From: CAZPWQ01 sp964590495
GTDB lineage: Bacteria; Bacteroidota; Rhodothermia; Balneolales; Balneolaceae
Length of the DNA stretch: 18,142 bases
Assembly: GCA_964590495.1 (NCBI GenBank)
Contig: CAZPWQ010000070.1
Span: forward strand, 1 to 18,142
Direction of reading: 5' to 3'
This document shows positions 5,943-12,479 of the stretch, one piece after another. A program made the position numbers and the translations under genes. The notes beneath the pieces are model-generated. The model worked only from the letters and a program-made list of their open reading frames with translations. It had not been told where the DNA came from and ran no database searches. Each line of letters begins with the position of its first letter. Position 1 is the stretch's first letter.

Positions 5943-7472
5943 TTGAAAAATTTATTCTTATTTCTGTTGTTTTGTTTCCTTTCCGGATATACCACTTCGG
6001 CACAACCCGAAGCCGTGCGTGCCGTGCAGGAATTTAAAGATGAAAATGGAGCCCGTATCCTGCATGATTACCGGGAGTTTTTAACTCTTCCAAATGTCGC
6101 TTCCGATATACAAAATATTCGCAGAAACGCCGGTTATTTGGTGGACGAATTTCAAAAGCGCGGTGTACAGATGGAGTTGCTCGAACTTCAGGGACAGCCC
6201 GATGTGCCGCCTGTGGTATATGGTGAACTGGAAACGCCCGGTGCCGAACGTACGCTGATAGTTTACGTGCATTATGACGGCCAGCCCGTCGATCCCAAAA
6301 ATTGGGCGCATGATCCATGGGAGCCTGCCCTCTATTCGACCTCCATGGAGCAGGACGGAAAACCGATAGCTTTCCCGGAGCCCGGAGATGAGATCGACCA
6401 GGAATGGCGTATTTACGGAAGGTCGGCCTCAGATGACAAAGCTCCCATACCTGCCCTGTTGTCCACTCTGGATGCACTGAATGAAGCGGACATCTCACTC
6501 ACTTCCAATCTGAAATTTTTCTTCGAAGGCGAAGAGGAAGCAGGTTCTCCGCATTTACGTGAGTATCTTGAACGATATAAAGACAAGCTGCAGGGAGATC
6601 TCTGGCTGTTTTGCGACGGACCCAAACATCAGAGCGGGCGTCCGCAGGTGGTTTTCGGCGTTCGCGGGGTCACCGGATTGGAAGTAACGGTTTATGGAGC
6701 AAATCGATCATTGCACAGCGGTCACTATGGCGGGTGGTCGCCGGTGCCGGGGCAAATGCTCGCGGAGTTGCTGTCCGGCATGAAGGATGATGAAGGAAAA
6801 GTATTGATTGAGGGTTTTTACGAAAGTACAGTGCCCATTACCGCGGTCGACCGTGAGGCTTTTGCCACTCTGCCCGATTTTGATGATCAAATCCGCGAAG
6901 AACTGGGGTTGACCTGGTCGGAGTTTGATAACCGTCCTTTGATCGAAAGCTATATGTATCCCGCACTGAATATCAAGGGGCTGGCGAGCGGTAACGTAGG
7001 TTCGGAAGCCCGGAATGTGATACCTGCCATGGCGACAGCCTCCATTGGAATTCGTCTGGCGGAGGGAAATGAACCTGAACACATGAAAGATCTGGTCGAG
7101 GAACACATTCGGAAAGAAGGCTATTATATTGTCAGGGAAGATCCCGACAGGGAAACGCGCCTGAAGCACAAAAAAATAGCCAAAGTAACCCGGGGCGGGG
7201 GATATCCTGCCATGCGTACACCCATCGATCAGCCTGAGGCTCAGAAAATTGTAGAGGCGATACGCGAGGCCGGGGATGAAGAAGTAATTCTCTACCCGAC
7301 CTTCGGAGGATCACTGCCGCTGTACAACTTTACCGAGGTCTTGGAAACACCGCTGGTCATCGTCCCGATTGCCAACCATGACAATAACCAGCATGCCCCC
7401 GATGAGAATATTCGTATTGGCAATATCTGGTACGGAATGGAGATTTATTCGTCAATTTTTACGATGGAATGA
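5943..7472 (+). CDS. Exported M20-family metallopeptidase (dipeptidase/carboxypeptidase-like)
   Basis: The 509-residue product starts at a TTG behind a strong SD. A signal peptide spans about 1-20 (hydrophobic run, then TTSA-Q). It is a two-zinc M20 hydrolase of the CNDP-like branch. Motifs: VYVHYDGQP with metal His110 and Asp112, GRSASDDKAP with bridging Asp164, FEGEEEAGS with catalytic Glu198 and metal Glu199, FCDGP with metal Asp225, HSGHYGG (His258) at the lid-domain junction, and NQHAPDEN with the last metal His484. Length and motif spacing fit a full M20 catalytic domain with its inserted lid domain. It should cleave peptides or N-acyl amino acids in the periplasm. It is 21 bp after the unknown small gene and probably ends that operon. 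Confidence 0.93.
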   Translation: MKNLFLFLLFCFLSGYTTSAQPEAVRAVQEFKDENGARILHDYREFLTLPNVASDIQNIRRNAGYLVDEFQKRGVQMELLELQGQPDVPPVVYGELETPGAERTLIVYVHYDGQPVDPKNWAHDPWEPALYSTSMEQDGKPIAFPEPGDEIDQEWRIYGRSASDDKAPIPALLSTLDALNEADISLTSNLKFFFEGEEEAGSPHLREYLERYKDKLQGDLWLFCDGPKHQSGRPQVVFGVRGVTGLEVTVYGANRSLHSGHYGGWSPVPGQMLAELLSGMKDDEGKVLIEGFYESTVPITAVDREAFATLPDFDDQIREELGLTWSEFDNRPLIESYMYPALNIKGLASGNVGSEARNVIPAMATASIGIRLAEGNEPEHMKDLVEEHIRKEGYYIVREDPDRETRLKHKKIAKVTRGGGYPAMRTPIDQPEAQKIVEAIREAGDEEVILYPTFGGSLPLYNFTEVLETPLVIVPIANHDNNQHAPDENIRIGNIWYGMEIYSSIFTME

Positions 7473-7511
7473 AAAACTGTGAACCGTACCCTGAAGTGCT
7501 GCTTCGTTCAA

Positions 7512-7616
7512 TAGAACACGGATGACACAGATTGAACAGACAATCGCAAATTTGATTTTCGGTTCAATAAAAATGTATCTGCGCAAATTCGCTTTATCTG
7601 CCTCATCCGCGTTCTA
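7512..7616. repeat. Long dispersed-type inverted repeat with 21-nt ends
   Basis: The outer arms 7512-7532 (beginning TAGAACACGGATGACACAG) and 7596-7616 pair at about 18 of 21 positions. A nested pair, ATTGAAC (7531-7537) and GTTCAAT (7562-7568), lies inside. The core ACACGGATGACACAGAT resembles a palindromic intergenic repeat I have seen in many environmental bacterial genomes; that resemblance is from memory. It fills most of the gap between two convergent genes, where a bidirectional terminator or mRNA 3' protector would be useful. Confidence 0.7.
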
Positions 7617-7680
7617 TTTCTCACGTATTATGGATTACGTATCACATTGGCAGATTCCGCAGATCTCACAGACCAAATAT

Positions 7681-8736
7681 TCAGGCTTCAGCTAAATATC
7701 TTTGCGATTTTTTGAGTTTGCCCCAGTGATTGATTGAATAGATACCCGCGGCTGTGAATGCGATTCCCATCAGAAAAGCAATTCCGGGTCCGAGCCAGTT
7801 CAGGATACCGGTGTCGATAATGGCGTAGGCCGGGTTATCGGGATGATAGAGCACGGTCACCGGGTCGCTCACTGTATAGGAAGGTGGATTGGAACCTACA
7901 TTGTGCTCAAAAGTGACGGCTTGGTCGCTTCCCGGTGGTGAATACCTGACGACCGGATAATAGACATGACCGTCATCCGTGCTTTTCGAATTCAGCGAGA
8001 TGACTTCTCCCTGTCCTGCTTGCGCTACTTCCAGAAAAGCAGCTCGTTCTTTCCCCAGATGAATTCCCAATCCCAAGGTGGCTATTCCAATAATGGTAAA
8101 TAGCGGACCAACCCATCGTAAGGATTTTGAAGTTTTGTAAATATGGTCTGTCAGCTGTTGTTTGTCGATAATGATCTGAGCCTCTTCCGGGTCGGTCCCC
8201 CTTTTCGTCTTCATATCGGTATTACGAAAAGCCTCCCGGAATTCGTCGAGTGTACTGATATCGTGCTGCCGGAGTTTCTTTATTCCTGAATGTAAAAAGC
8301 TGATTGAGACGACTGTAGCTATCACCATCGACCAGAATGAGAAACTGAAAATGTTAAAGAAGAGTACGCACATGCCGATACCGATTATTCCAAGTATGCC
8401 TCCGACGATATAGGGAGATTTCTGTTTAATACGGGCTTCGTTTCCTCTTCGGGAATAGGATACCGGGAGTGTCTCACCGATTTCATACTGCGGCATGCTC
8501 ATTCCATACCGGGAAGTAAAGGTACGGGTTTTGCCTTCGGCAAAATATTGGATCACCGGGTAATACATAGGTCCGCCCTGATTCTTGGATTTTTCAGCCG
8601 GAGTAGTGCGTTTTTCAATAGCTTTCACGGTCCCACGGACAGTCTGTGCCGTGGCCAGAAATTGGAGATGGTCCCAAATAAGATAAAGACCCAAAAATAT
8701 AAACAGTAGTCCGATAAGCAGAAAGACAATTTCCAT
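7681..8736 (-). CDS. DUF3592 family membrane protein, duplicated domain
   Basis: The product is 351 residues from the ATG at 8736. A TTG 15 codons upstream (8781) would add MNKITLASPDSYPII, which is less likely because the hydrophobic segment begins directly at MEIVFLLIGLLFIF. The protein shows two similar halves. Each has a membrane helix followed by a small beta-rich soluble part with the family pattern: VRGTVKAIEKRTT / YYPVIQYFAEGKTRTF in the first half, GQGEVISLNSKSTDDG / VYYPVVRYSPPGSDQAVTF in the second. Each half ends with a hydrophobic return (SPYIVGGILGIIGIGMCVLF; LGPGIAFLMGIAFTAAGIYS). Biochemical function is unknown. It points toward the M20 operon across a 208-bp repeat-filled gap. 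Confidence 0.85.
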   Translation of the reverse strand: MEIVFLLIGLLFIFLGLYLIWDHLQFLATAQTVRGTVKAIEKRTTPAEKSKNQGGPMYYPVIQYFAEGKTRTFTSRYGMSMPQYEIGETLPVSYSRRGNEARIKQKSPYIVGGILGIIGIGMCVLFFNIFSFSFWSMVIATVVSISFLHSGIKKLRQHDISTLDEFREAFRNTDMKTKRGTDPEEAQIIIDKQQLTDHIYKTSKSLRWVGPLFTIIGIATLGLGIHLGKERAAFLEVAQAGQGEVISLNSKSTDDGHVYYPVVRYSPPGSDQAVTFEHNVGSNPPSYTVSDPVTVLYHPDNPAYAIIDTGILNWLGPGIAFLMGIAFTAAGIYSINHWGKLKKSQRYLAEA

Positions 8737-8926
8737 AATGATTGGGTAAGAATCAGGTGAAGCTAACGTTATTTTATTCAAAATAGGTTAATAAATGCCA
8801 GGGAATTACACAAAAGACGTTATTCTTAATTTAAATCGTTTGTCATCCTCAACTCACTCGGAGCACTTATCTCTTTTTATCAGTTGAAAACATTGGTTAA
8901 GGTGATATTAACGACAGGTCGGGGAA

Positions 8927-9049
8927 ATGGAGGAACTCCATGAAGTGGATTCTCTGTATCGTACCCAGCCGGAGCATGATGCCCCGGTGGCTATGTTAGA
9001 GGAAATTCGTAAGATTATTGATTCAGATAAATATCAAATACTCAATTAA
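8927..9049 (+). other. Short open frame, 40 codons, possible 3' gene remnant
   Basis: The frame begins MEELHEVDSLYRTQPEHDAP and ends EEIRKIIDSDKYQILN. The preceding frame is closed by TAA at 8909-8911. The charged helical composition looks protein-like rather than random, and GGTCGGGGA sits in front of the ATG. No family was recognised. It may be a tiny gene or, more likely given its surroundings, the tail of a lost gene. Confidence 0.3.
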
Positions 9050-9077
9050 CTCAGCTTGCATTTTTCATGTAATTACC

Positions 9078-9111
9078 AAACCTGTCAGGTTTTTGGAAAC
9101 TTGACAGGTTT
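9078..9111. repeat. Diverged copy of palindrome family A (CCTGTCAGG type)
   Basis: AAACCTGTCAGGTTTT (9078-9093) faces GAAACTTGACAGGTTT (9096-9111), with 14 of 16 positions paired and a 2-nt loop. The core is shared with the perfect element at 1021-1053, about 8 kb away. One arm has a C-to-T change that breaks pairing, so this copy is decaying. Confidence 0.82.
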
Positions 9112-9145
9112 ATGAAAAGGTAAGGTATCGGAAAACCAATTTTTA

Positions 9146-9229
9146 TCATTCATATTCTTCTCCGGACGTCAGCAGGTGTCCCCACGGATCTGCAATCGAA
9201 AAATCCCGCATTCTGTAATCCGTATACAA
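9146..9229 (-). pseudogene. 3' remnant of a VOC-fold (glyoxalase/bleomycin-resistance) gene
   Basis: Read on the minus strand, the 27 codons before the TGA at 9148-9146 give LYTDYRMRDFSIADP followed by WGHLLTSGEEYE. This is the recognisable end of VOC-superfamily proteins, where a Y-x-M-R-[DE]-F-x-x-x-D-P-x-G strand-turn-strand closes the barrel. Everything upstream is missing: going 5' the frame runs straight into the palindrome at 9228-9262 and finds no further family sequence. The residues differ from the intact VOC gene at 10553-11086 (MDIEGNKIELWEP), so this is not a recent duplicate of it. Confidence 0.65.
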
Positions 9230-9265
9230 ACCCTCCAAGGGTTCAGAACCCTTGGAGGGTTTTTT
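9228..9265. repeat. Perfect 16-bp palindrome with T-run, family B (CCCTCCAAGGG type)
   Basis: AAACCCTCCAAGGGTT (9228-9243) and its exact complement (9247-9262) flank CAG; a run of six T (9260-9265) follows on the plus strand. As a plus-strand RNA it has the form of an intrinsic terminator, but there is no intact plus-strand gene just upstream to terminate. It sits exactly at the 5' break of the VOC remnant. A dispersed palindromic element is the better reading. Confidence 0.75.
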
Positions 9266-9285
9266 ATTTTACTTCCATTAAAATT

Positions 9286-9498
9286 TCAACCTCCGTAAAA
9301 GCCGGCGATCATCGATGCCAGTTTACGGGCGGCTCCTTCTTTTTGGAAACTGAATTCACCCTTAAAGCCCTTTTGCGCCTTATCAATCAGCTTGACCTCC
9401 AGGGTAACGGTGTTTTTCGTTTTCTACTTCCGGTGGGACGAACGATTTTCTGTAGCAGCACGTGTGAAAGATTGGTCACCGTTCAGCACGGGCAAAAA
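9286..9498 (-). pseudogene. Unidentified gene relic with in-frame stop
   Basis: On the minus strand one frame gives FLPVLNGDQSFTRAATENRS, then SHRK, a TAG at 9426-9424, and KTKNTVTLEVKLIDKAQKGF running on to EEGAARKLASMIAGFYGG-like sequence (actual start of that part: FQKEGAARKLAS) and a TGA at 9288-9286. The second part is convincingly protein-like, with alternating hydrophobic strands and a final helix. No start codon with SD is evident and I do not recognise the family. The internal stop, short length and location among other debris favour a decayed gene end. Confidence 0.42.
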
Positions 9499-9708
9499 TT
9501 AATCCGCTCTTTTTAATTATATACTATATTGATTAAAATAAAATCGATGAAGTCATCTGTATTCTAGGAATTTGTAAAAGGGAAAGAAATTTAGTTGAAA
9601 AGCTTGTTCCAACCCTGACAGGGTTCTCGCAAAGCGATCCCTTCGGGGCAAACCCAAGGTTAAAAGGCTTATATTTTTTAATCATTAAAAAATGGAAAAA
9701 AGAAAACA

Positions 9709-10473
9709 ATGCGCCCTTACATCTTAGCTGAGACAAACTGGAAAACGTTGAAAGACCAACACGTCGAGCTGGCTGTTCTGCCATGGGGAGCCACCGAGGC
9801 GCATAATTATCACCTGCCTTATGCCACTGACATTATTGAGGCCGACGCCATCGCTGCCGAGGCCGCCCGGCTGGCATGGGAGGCGGGCGCTGAAGTCATT
9901 GTTTTGCCGACCATCCCGTTTGGTGTGAATACCGGGCAAACCGATATCAAACTCGATATCAATATGCATCCCAGCACGCAGGCTGCAGTACTGAATGATG
10001 TCGTCGAGGTTTTAAACCGGCAGGGAATCCATAAGCTGTTGATATTTAATAGTCACGGCGGCAATAACTTCAAACCGATTATCCGCGAACTTGGTGTAAA
10101 ATATCCCGAAATGTTTATTACGCTTTGCAACTGGTTCAGGGCACTGGACAAAAAGGAATACTTCGAAAACCCGGAGGGCGACCATGCCGAGGAAATGGAG
10201 ACCAGCCTTGTTATGCATCTGGCCCCCGACCTGGTACGACCACTGGAGGAGGCGGGGGATGGACGCGAACGCAAATTCAGGATCAGTGCTTTGAGAGAGT
10301 CGTGGACCTGGGCGGAACGAAAATGGTCGGAAGTCACCGAAGATACCGGTGTCGGAAATCCGAAAAAAGCGACAGCAGAAAAAGGAGAAATCTTTTTCAG
10401 AGATGCAACGCAAAAATTAAGTGAATTTTTCGTCGATCTTTCCAATGCCGATCTTGATGATCTGTATGAGTAA
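9709..10473 (+). CDS. Creatininase-family metal-dependent amidohydrolase
   Basis: The 254-residue cytoplasmic product belongs to the creatininase superfamily, which hydrolyses cyclic or linear amides using two metal ions. The metal-binding pattern is visible: LPWGATEAHNYHLPYATD (Glu30, His32, Asp41), FNSHGGNN (His116) and GDHAEEMETS (158-166). The start MRPYILAETNW is the usual N-terminus of this branch; no strong SD precedes it. The substrate cannot be read from sequence, since the superfamily includes creatinine, formamidopyrimidine and mycofactocin-maturation enzymes. It follows the decayed region and lies 79 bp before the VOC gene on the same strand. No substrate-pathway genes are nearby. 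Confidence 0.9.
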   Translation: MRPYILAETNWKTLKDQHVELAVLPWGATEAHNYHLPYATDIIEADAIAAEAARLAWEAGAEVIVLPTIPFGVNTGQTDIKLDINMHPSTQAAVLNDVVEVLNRQGIHKLLIFNSHGGNNFKPIIRELGVKYPEMFITLCNWFRALDKKEYFENPEGDHAEEMETSLVMHLAPDLVRPLEEAGDGRERKFRISALRESWTWAERKWSEVTEDTGVGNPKKATAEKGEIFFRDATQKLSEFFVDLSNADLDDLYE

Positions 10474-10552
10474 TTAATAACACCAGAAATTTTTCACAAA
10501 TAAATATTTGGTGAGAAATCAGGGTTACCAACAAAAAATAAGAGGTAGGGAT

Positions 10553-11086
10553 ATGAAAGTAGCAGTATTTGTTTTATCCGTTATTATTGCATTCGTGACC
10601 GGTTATTGGTTCAGGGGATATGGCAATCCCGCTTTATCGGGAGAGAATGAATACGGAAAGAATTTTGATTCCGGGAAAAGAGTACATTCTGTAGGCGGGG
10701 TGTTTTTTAAAAGTGAAAATCCACAAGAACTTAAAGAGTGGTATTCACGCCACCTGGGACTGGGCACAGATGAATACGGTACTAATTTTATTTGGCGCCA
10801 TGCCGATAACAGAAACAAGAAAGGTTACACCCAATGGAGTCCGTTTAAGTCTTCGACAGATTATTTTGAACCCTCAAAGAAAGAATTCATGATTAATTAC
10901 CGGGTACAGAATCTCGACCGGTTGGTTCAACAACTCAAGGAAGAAGGCGTAACTGTTTTGGATGAAATTGAGCAGTTTGAATACGGAAAGTTCGTTCATA
11001 TTATGGACATTGAAGGCAATAAAATTGAACTGTGGGAACCGAATGATGAAGAATATGAAAAACTTTTAGACGGAGTAACAAAATAA
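10553..11086 (+). CDS. Membrane-tethered VOC-fold protein (glyoxalase-like)
   Basis: The start is set by a strong SD (AGAGGTAGGG, 10541-10550) before the ATG at 10553, giving 177 residues; the frame is open further upstream to a TTG at 10508, but that lacks an SD. An N-terminal hydrophobic helix (about 3-20) is followed by one VOC domain (about 43-163): VHSVGGVFFKSENPQELKEW, YSRHLGLG, then the second half MINYRVQNLDRLVQQLKEEG and IMDIEGNKIELWEP, where Glu159 is the usual last metal ligand. Such proteins act as metal-dependent lyases, dioxygenases or binders. The helix suggests placement on the outer face of the inner membrane, which is uncommon for the family. Substrate is unknown. Confidence 0.85.
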   Translation: MKVAVFVLSVIIAFVTGYWFRGYGNPALSGENEYGKNFDSGKRVHSVGGVFFKSENPQELKEWYSRHLGLGTDEYGTNFIWRHADNRNKKGYTQWSPFKSSTDYFEPSKKEFMINYRVQNLDRLVQQLKEEGVTVLDEIEQFEYGKFVHIMDIEGNKIELWEPNDEEYEKLLDGVTK

Positions 11087-11289
11087 GATTATGGAGCGGC
11101 GCTTTTAATAAAATTTTTCATCTTCGGCTTCTGCTTATATTTATATTTTATACACATGGTATAAGAATAATAACTATGGACATTTATATAATTCTCTTAA
11201 TTCATCATTCGTTGAATGACAGCAGAACGGAACGCTGATATACTGTGATAGATTATATTTATAAAATACTATCAAAAGAAGAGATGAAC

Positions 11290-12333
11290 ATGTTCAGAGA
11301 GAGAAATTTCATTTCGTGGATCCTTGTTTCCATATTTATCTTGTTTTTGTCCAATCATTCTTTTGGACAGGCTGTAGCAAGTCATTCAGAAAATGAAATA
11401 AATTCATTTTCCAATATTAGTGATAAAGCCGAGGCTATTACTTCCTTAAGGAGTATCCTTATTCAGAAAGAAGGTAAGCTTATTGGTGAGAAGTATTTTC
11501 GTAGTATGCAGTCGGGCAATGCTATAAATATAAAGTCGGCTTCGAAGAGCATCATATCTCTGCTGACAGGGATTGCCCTGGAGGAAGGTTATATCGATAG
11601 CGTCAATCAGCCAATTCGCCCCTATTTCAAAGATTATTTTCAGGCCAATCCCAACCCCGTGAAGGAAAATATAACTATTAAGGATTTGCTGACAATGCGT
11701 GCAGGCCTGGAAACAACAAGCATGCACAATTACGGACGCTGGGTAACCAGTGACAACTGGATTCACTACACACTTGAACGGTCTGTTGAAGAGGAGCCGG
11801 GCGGTGATAAAATGGTGTATAGTACAGGGACATCCCACCTTTTGTCTGTAATCATTAGCAGGGCCAGCGGGATGAGTACGAGAGCATTCGCAGAAAAATA
11901 TCTTTTTGAACCTATGGATATCAAAACCGGCGGCTGGGACAGAGATCCACAGGGTTATTACATGGGGGGGAATAACTTGGCTTTGAAACCGCGAGATATG
12001 CTCAAAATCGGCCAGATGATCCTTGGCGGTGGTAGATGGGAGGGCCAACAGATTGTCTCCGGGGATTGGTTGCGCGACTCTTTTCAAACGTATACACGCA
12101 GCAACTATAACCCCTACGACTACGGATATATGTGGTGGAGTAAACCGGTTGGCAGTTATCAGACATTTTTTGCCTGGGGGCACGGGGGTCAGTACATCTT
12201 CATGATTCCGGAACTTGATTCTGTGGTTGTTATCACCTCAACATTGTATAACACTGATCAACGACGCAGTTATAAAGAGCCCATTTTCGATCTTCTGAGG
12301 GAAGAAATCCTGCCTTTCCTGGAAACCAGGTAA
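11290..12333 (+). CDS. Exported serine hydrolase, class C beta-lactamase-like (PF00144 family)
   Basis: The product is 347 residues from the ATG at 11290, which has GAAGAG 6 nt upstream; the ATG at 11284 is too close to that SD, and the frame remains open to a GTG at 11245. A signal peptide covers about 8-27 (ISWILVSIFILFLSNHSFGQ). Active-site motifs are present: S-A-S-K (Ser83, Lys86) as the nucleophile/base pair, VYSTGTSHLL with Tyr177, and WGHGGQYIF with His298 in place of the KTG box. The family covers penicillin-binding-protein-like DD-peptidases, esterases and beta-lactamases; the HGG third motif argues for an esterase or peptidase rather than a true AmpC. Its 5' side is an AT-rich 200-bp stretch without recognised signals. 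Confidence 0.9.
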   Translation: MFRERNFISWILVSIFILFLSNHSFGQAVASHSENEINSFSNISDKAEAITSLRSILIQKEGKLIGEKYFRSMQSGNAINIKSASKSIISLLTGIALEEGYIDSVNQPIRPYFKDYFQANPNPVKENITIKDLLTMRAGLETTSMHNYGRWVTSDNWIHYTLERSVEEEPGGDKMVYSTGTSHLLSVIISRASGMSTRAFAEKYLFEPMDIKTGGWDRDPQGYYMGGNNLALKPRDMLKIGQMILGGGRWEGQQIVSGDWLRDSFQTYTRSNYNPYDYGYMWWSKPVGSYQTFFAWGHGGQYIFMIPELDSVVVITSTLYNTDQRRSYKEPIFDLLREEILPFLETR

Positions 12334-12479
12334 AGGGTAGTGTTAGATTTTTTTAATAAACCGAGTTTCAGTGTAACAATCTGGTGTTATAGCACTCTTG
12401 TTATATAGAAGCAAAATTATCATCAAGTAATGACATTCGGATAATCACAGCCGGGTGTTTGCTTAAACAGCATTGTTGC

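Larger units (their letters stand above)
8782..9708. other. Gene-poor decayed region with palindromes and gene relics
   Basis: No intact gene of ordinary size was found in these 927 bp on either strand. Contents in order: a 40-codon open frame (8927-9049, plus), a family-A palindrome copy (9078-9111), the 3' end of a VOC-fold gene (9146-9229, minus), a perfect 16-bp palindrome (9228-9262) with a T-run, an unidentified minus-strand relic with an internal TAG (9286-9498), and a small palindrome AACCCTG-A-CAGGGTT (9612-9626) next to a CCCTTCGGGG motif. The mixture looks like a site of repeated insertion and deletion. Confidence 0.7.

Noticed and set aside
6034..6498. 154-codon minus-strand frame inside the M20 gene, and similar long shadow frames inside other genes
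   Set aside because: The sense strand encodes complete motif sets in each case; the antisense frames have no family signal and arise from codon bias.
9228..9265. Palindrome plus T-run as a functional intrinsic terminator
   Set aside because: The form fits, but there is no intact plus-strand gene directly upstream and the minus-strand side carries only a gene remnant; a dispersed repeat explains it better.
9424..9426. In-frame TAG read as possible stop-codon recoding
   Set aside because: There is no recoding signal, no start codon with SD, and the surroundings are decayed gene fragments; simple pseudogene decay is sufficient.
11205..11219. 6-bp inverted repeat TCATTC/GAATGA upstream of the serine hydrolase
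   Set aside because: It is too short and AT-rich to distinguish from chance, with no supporting context.
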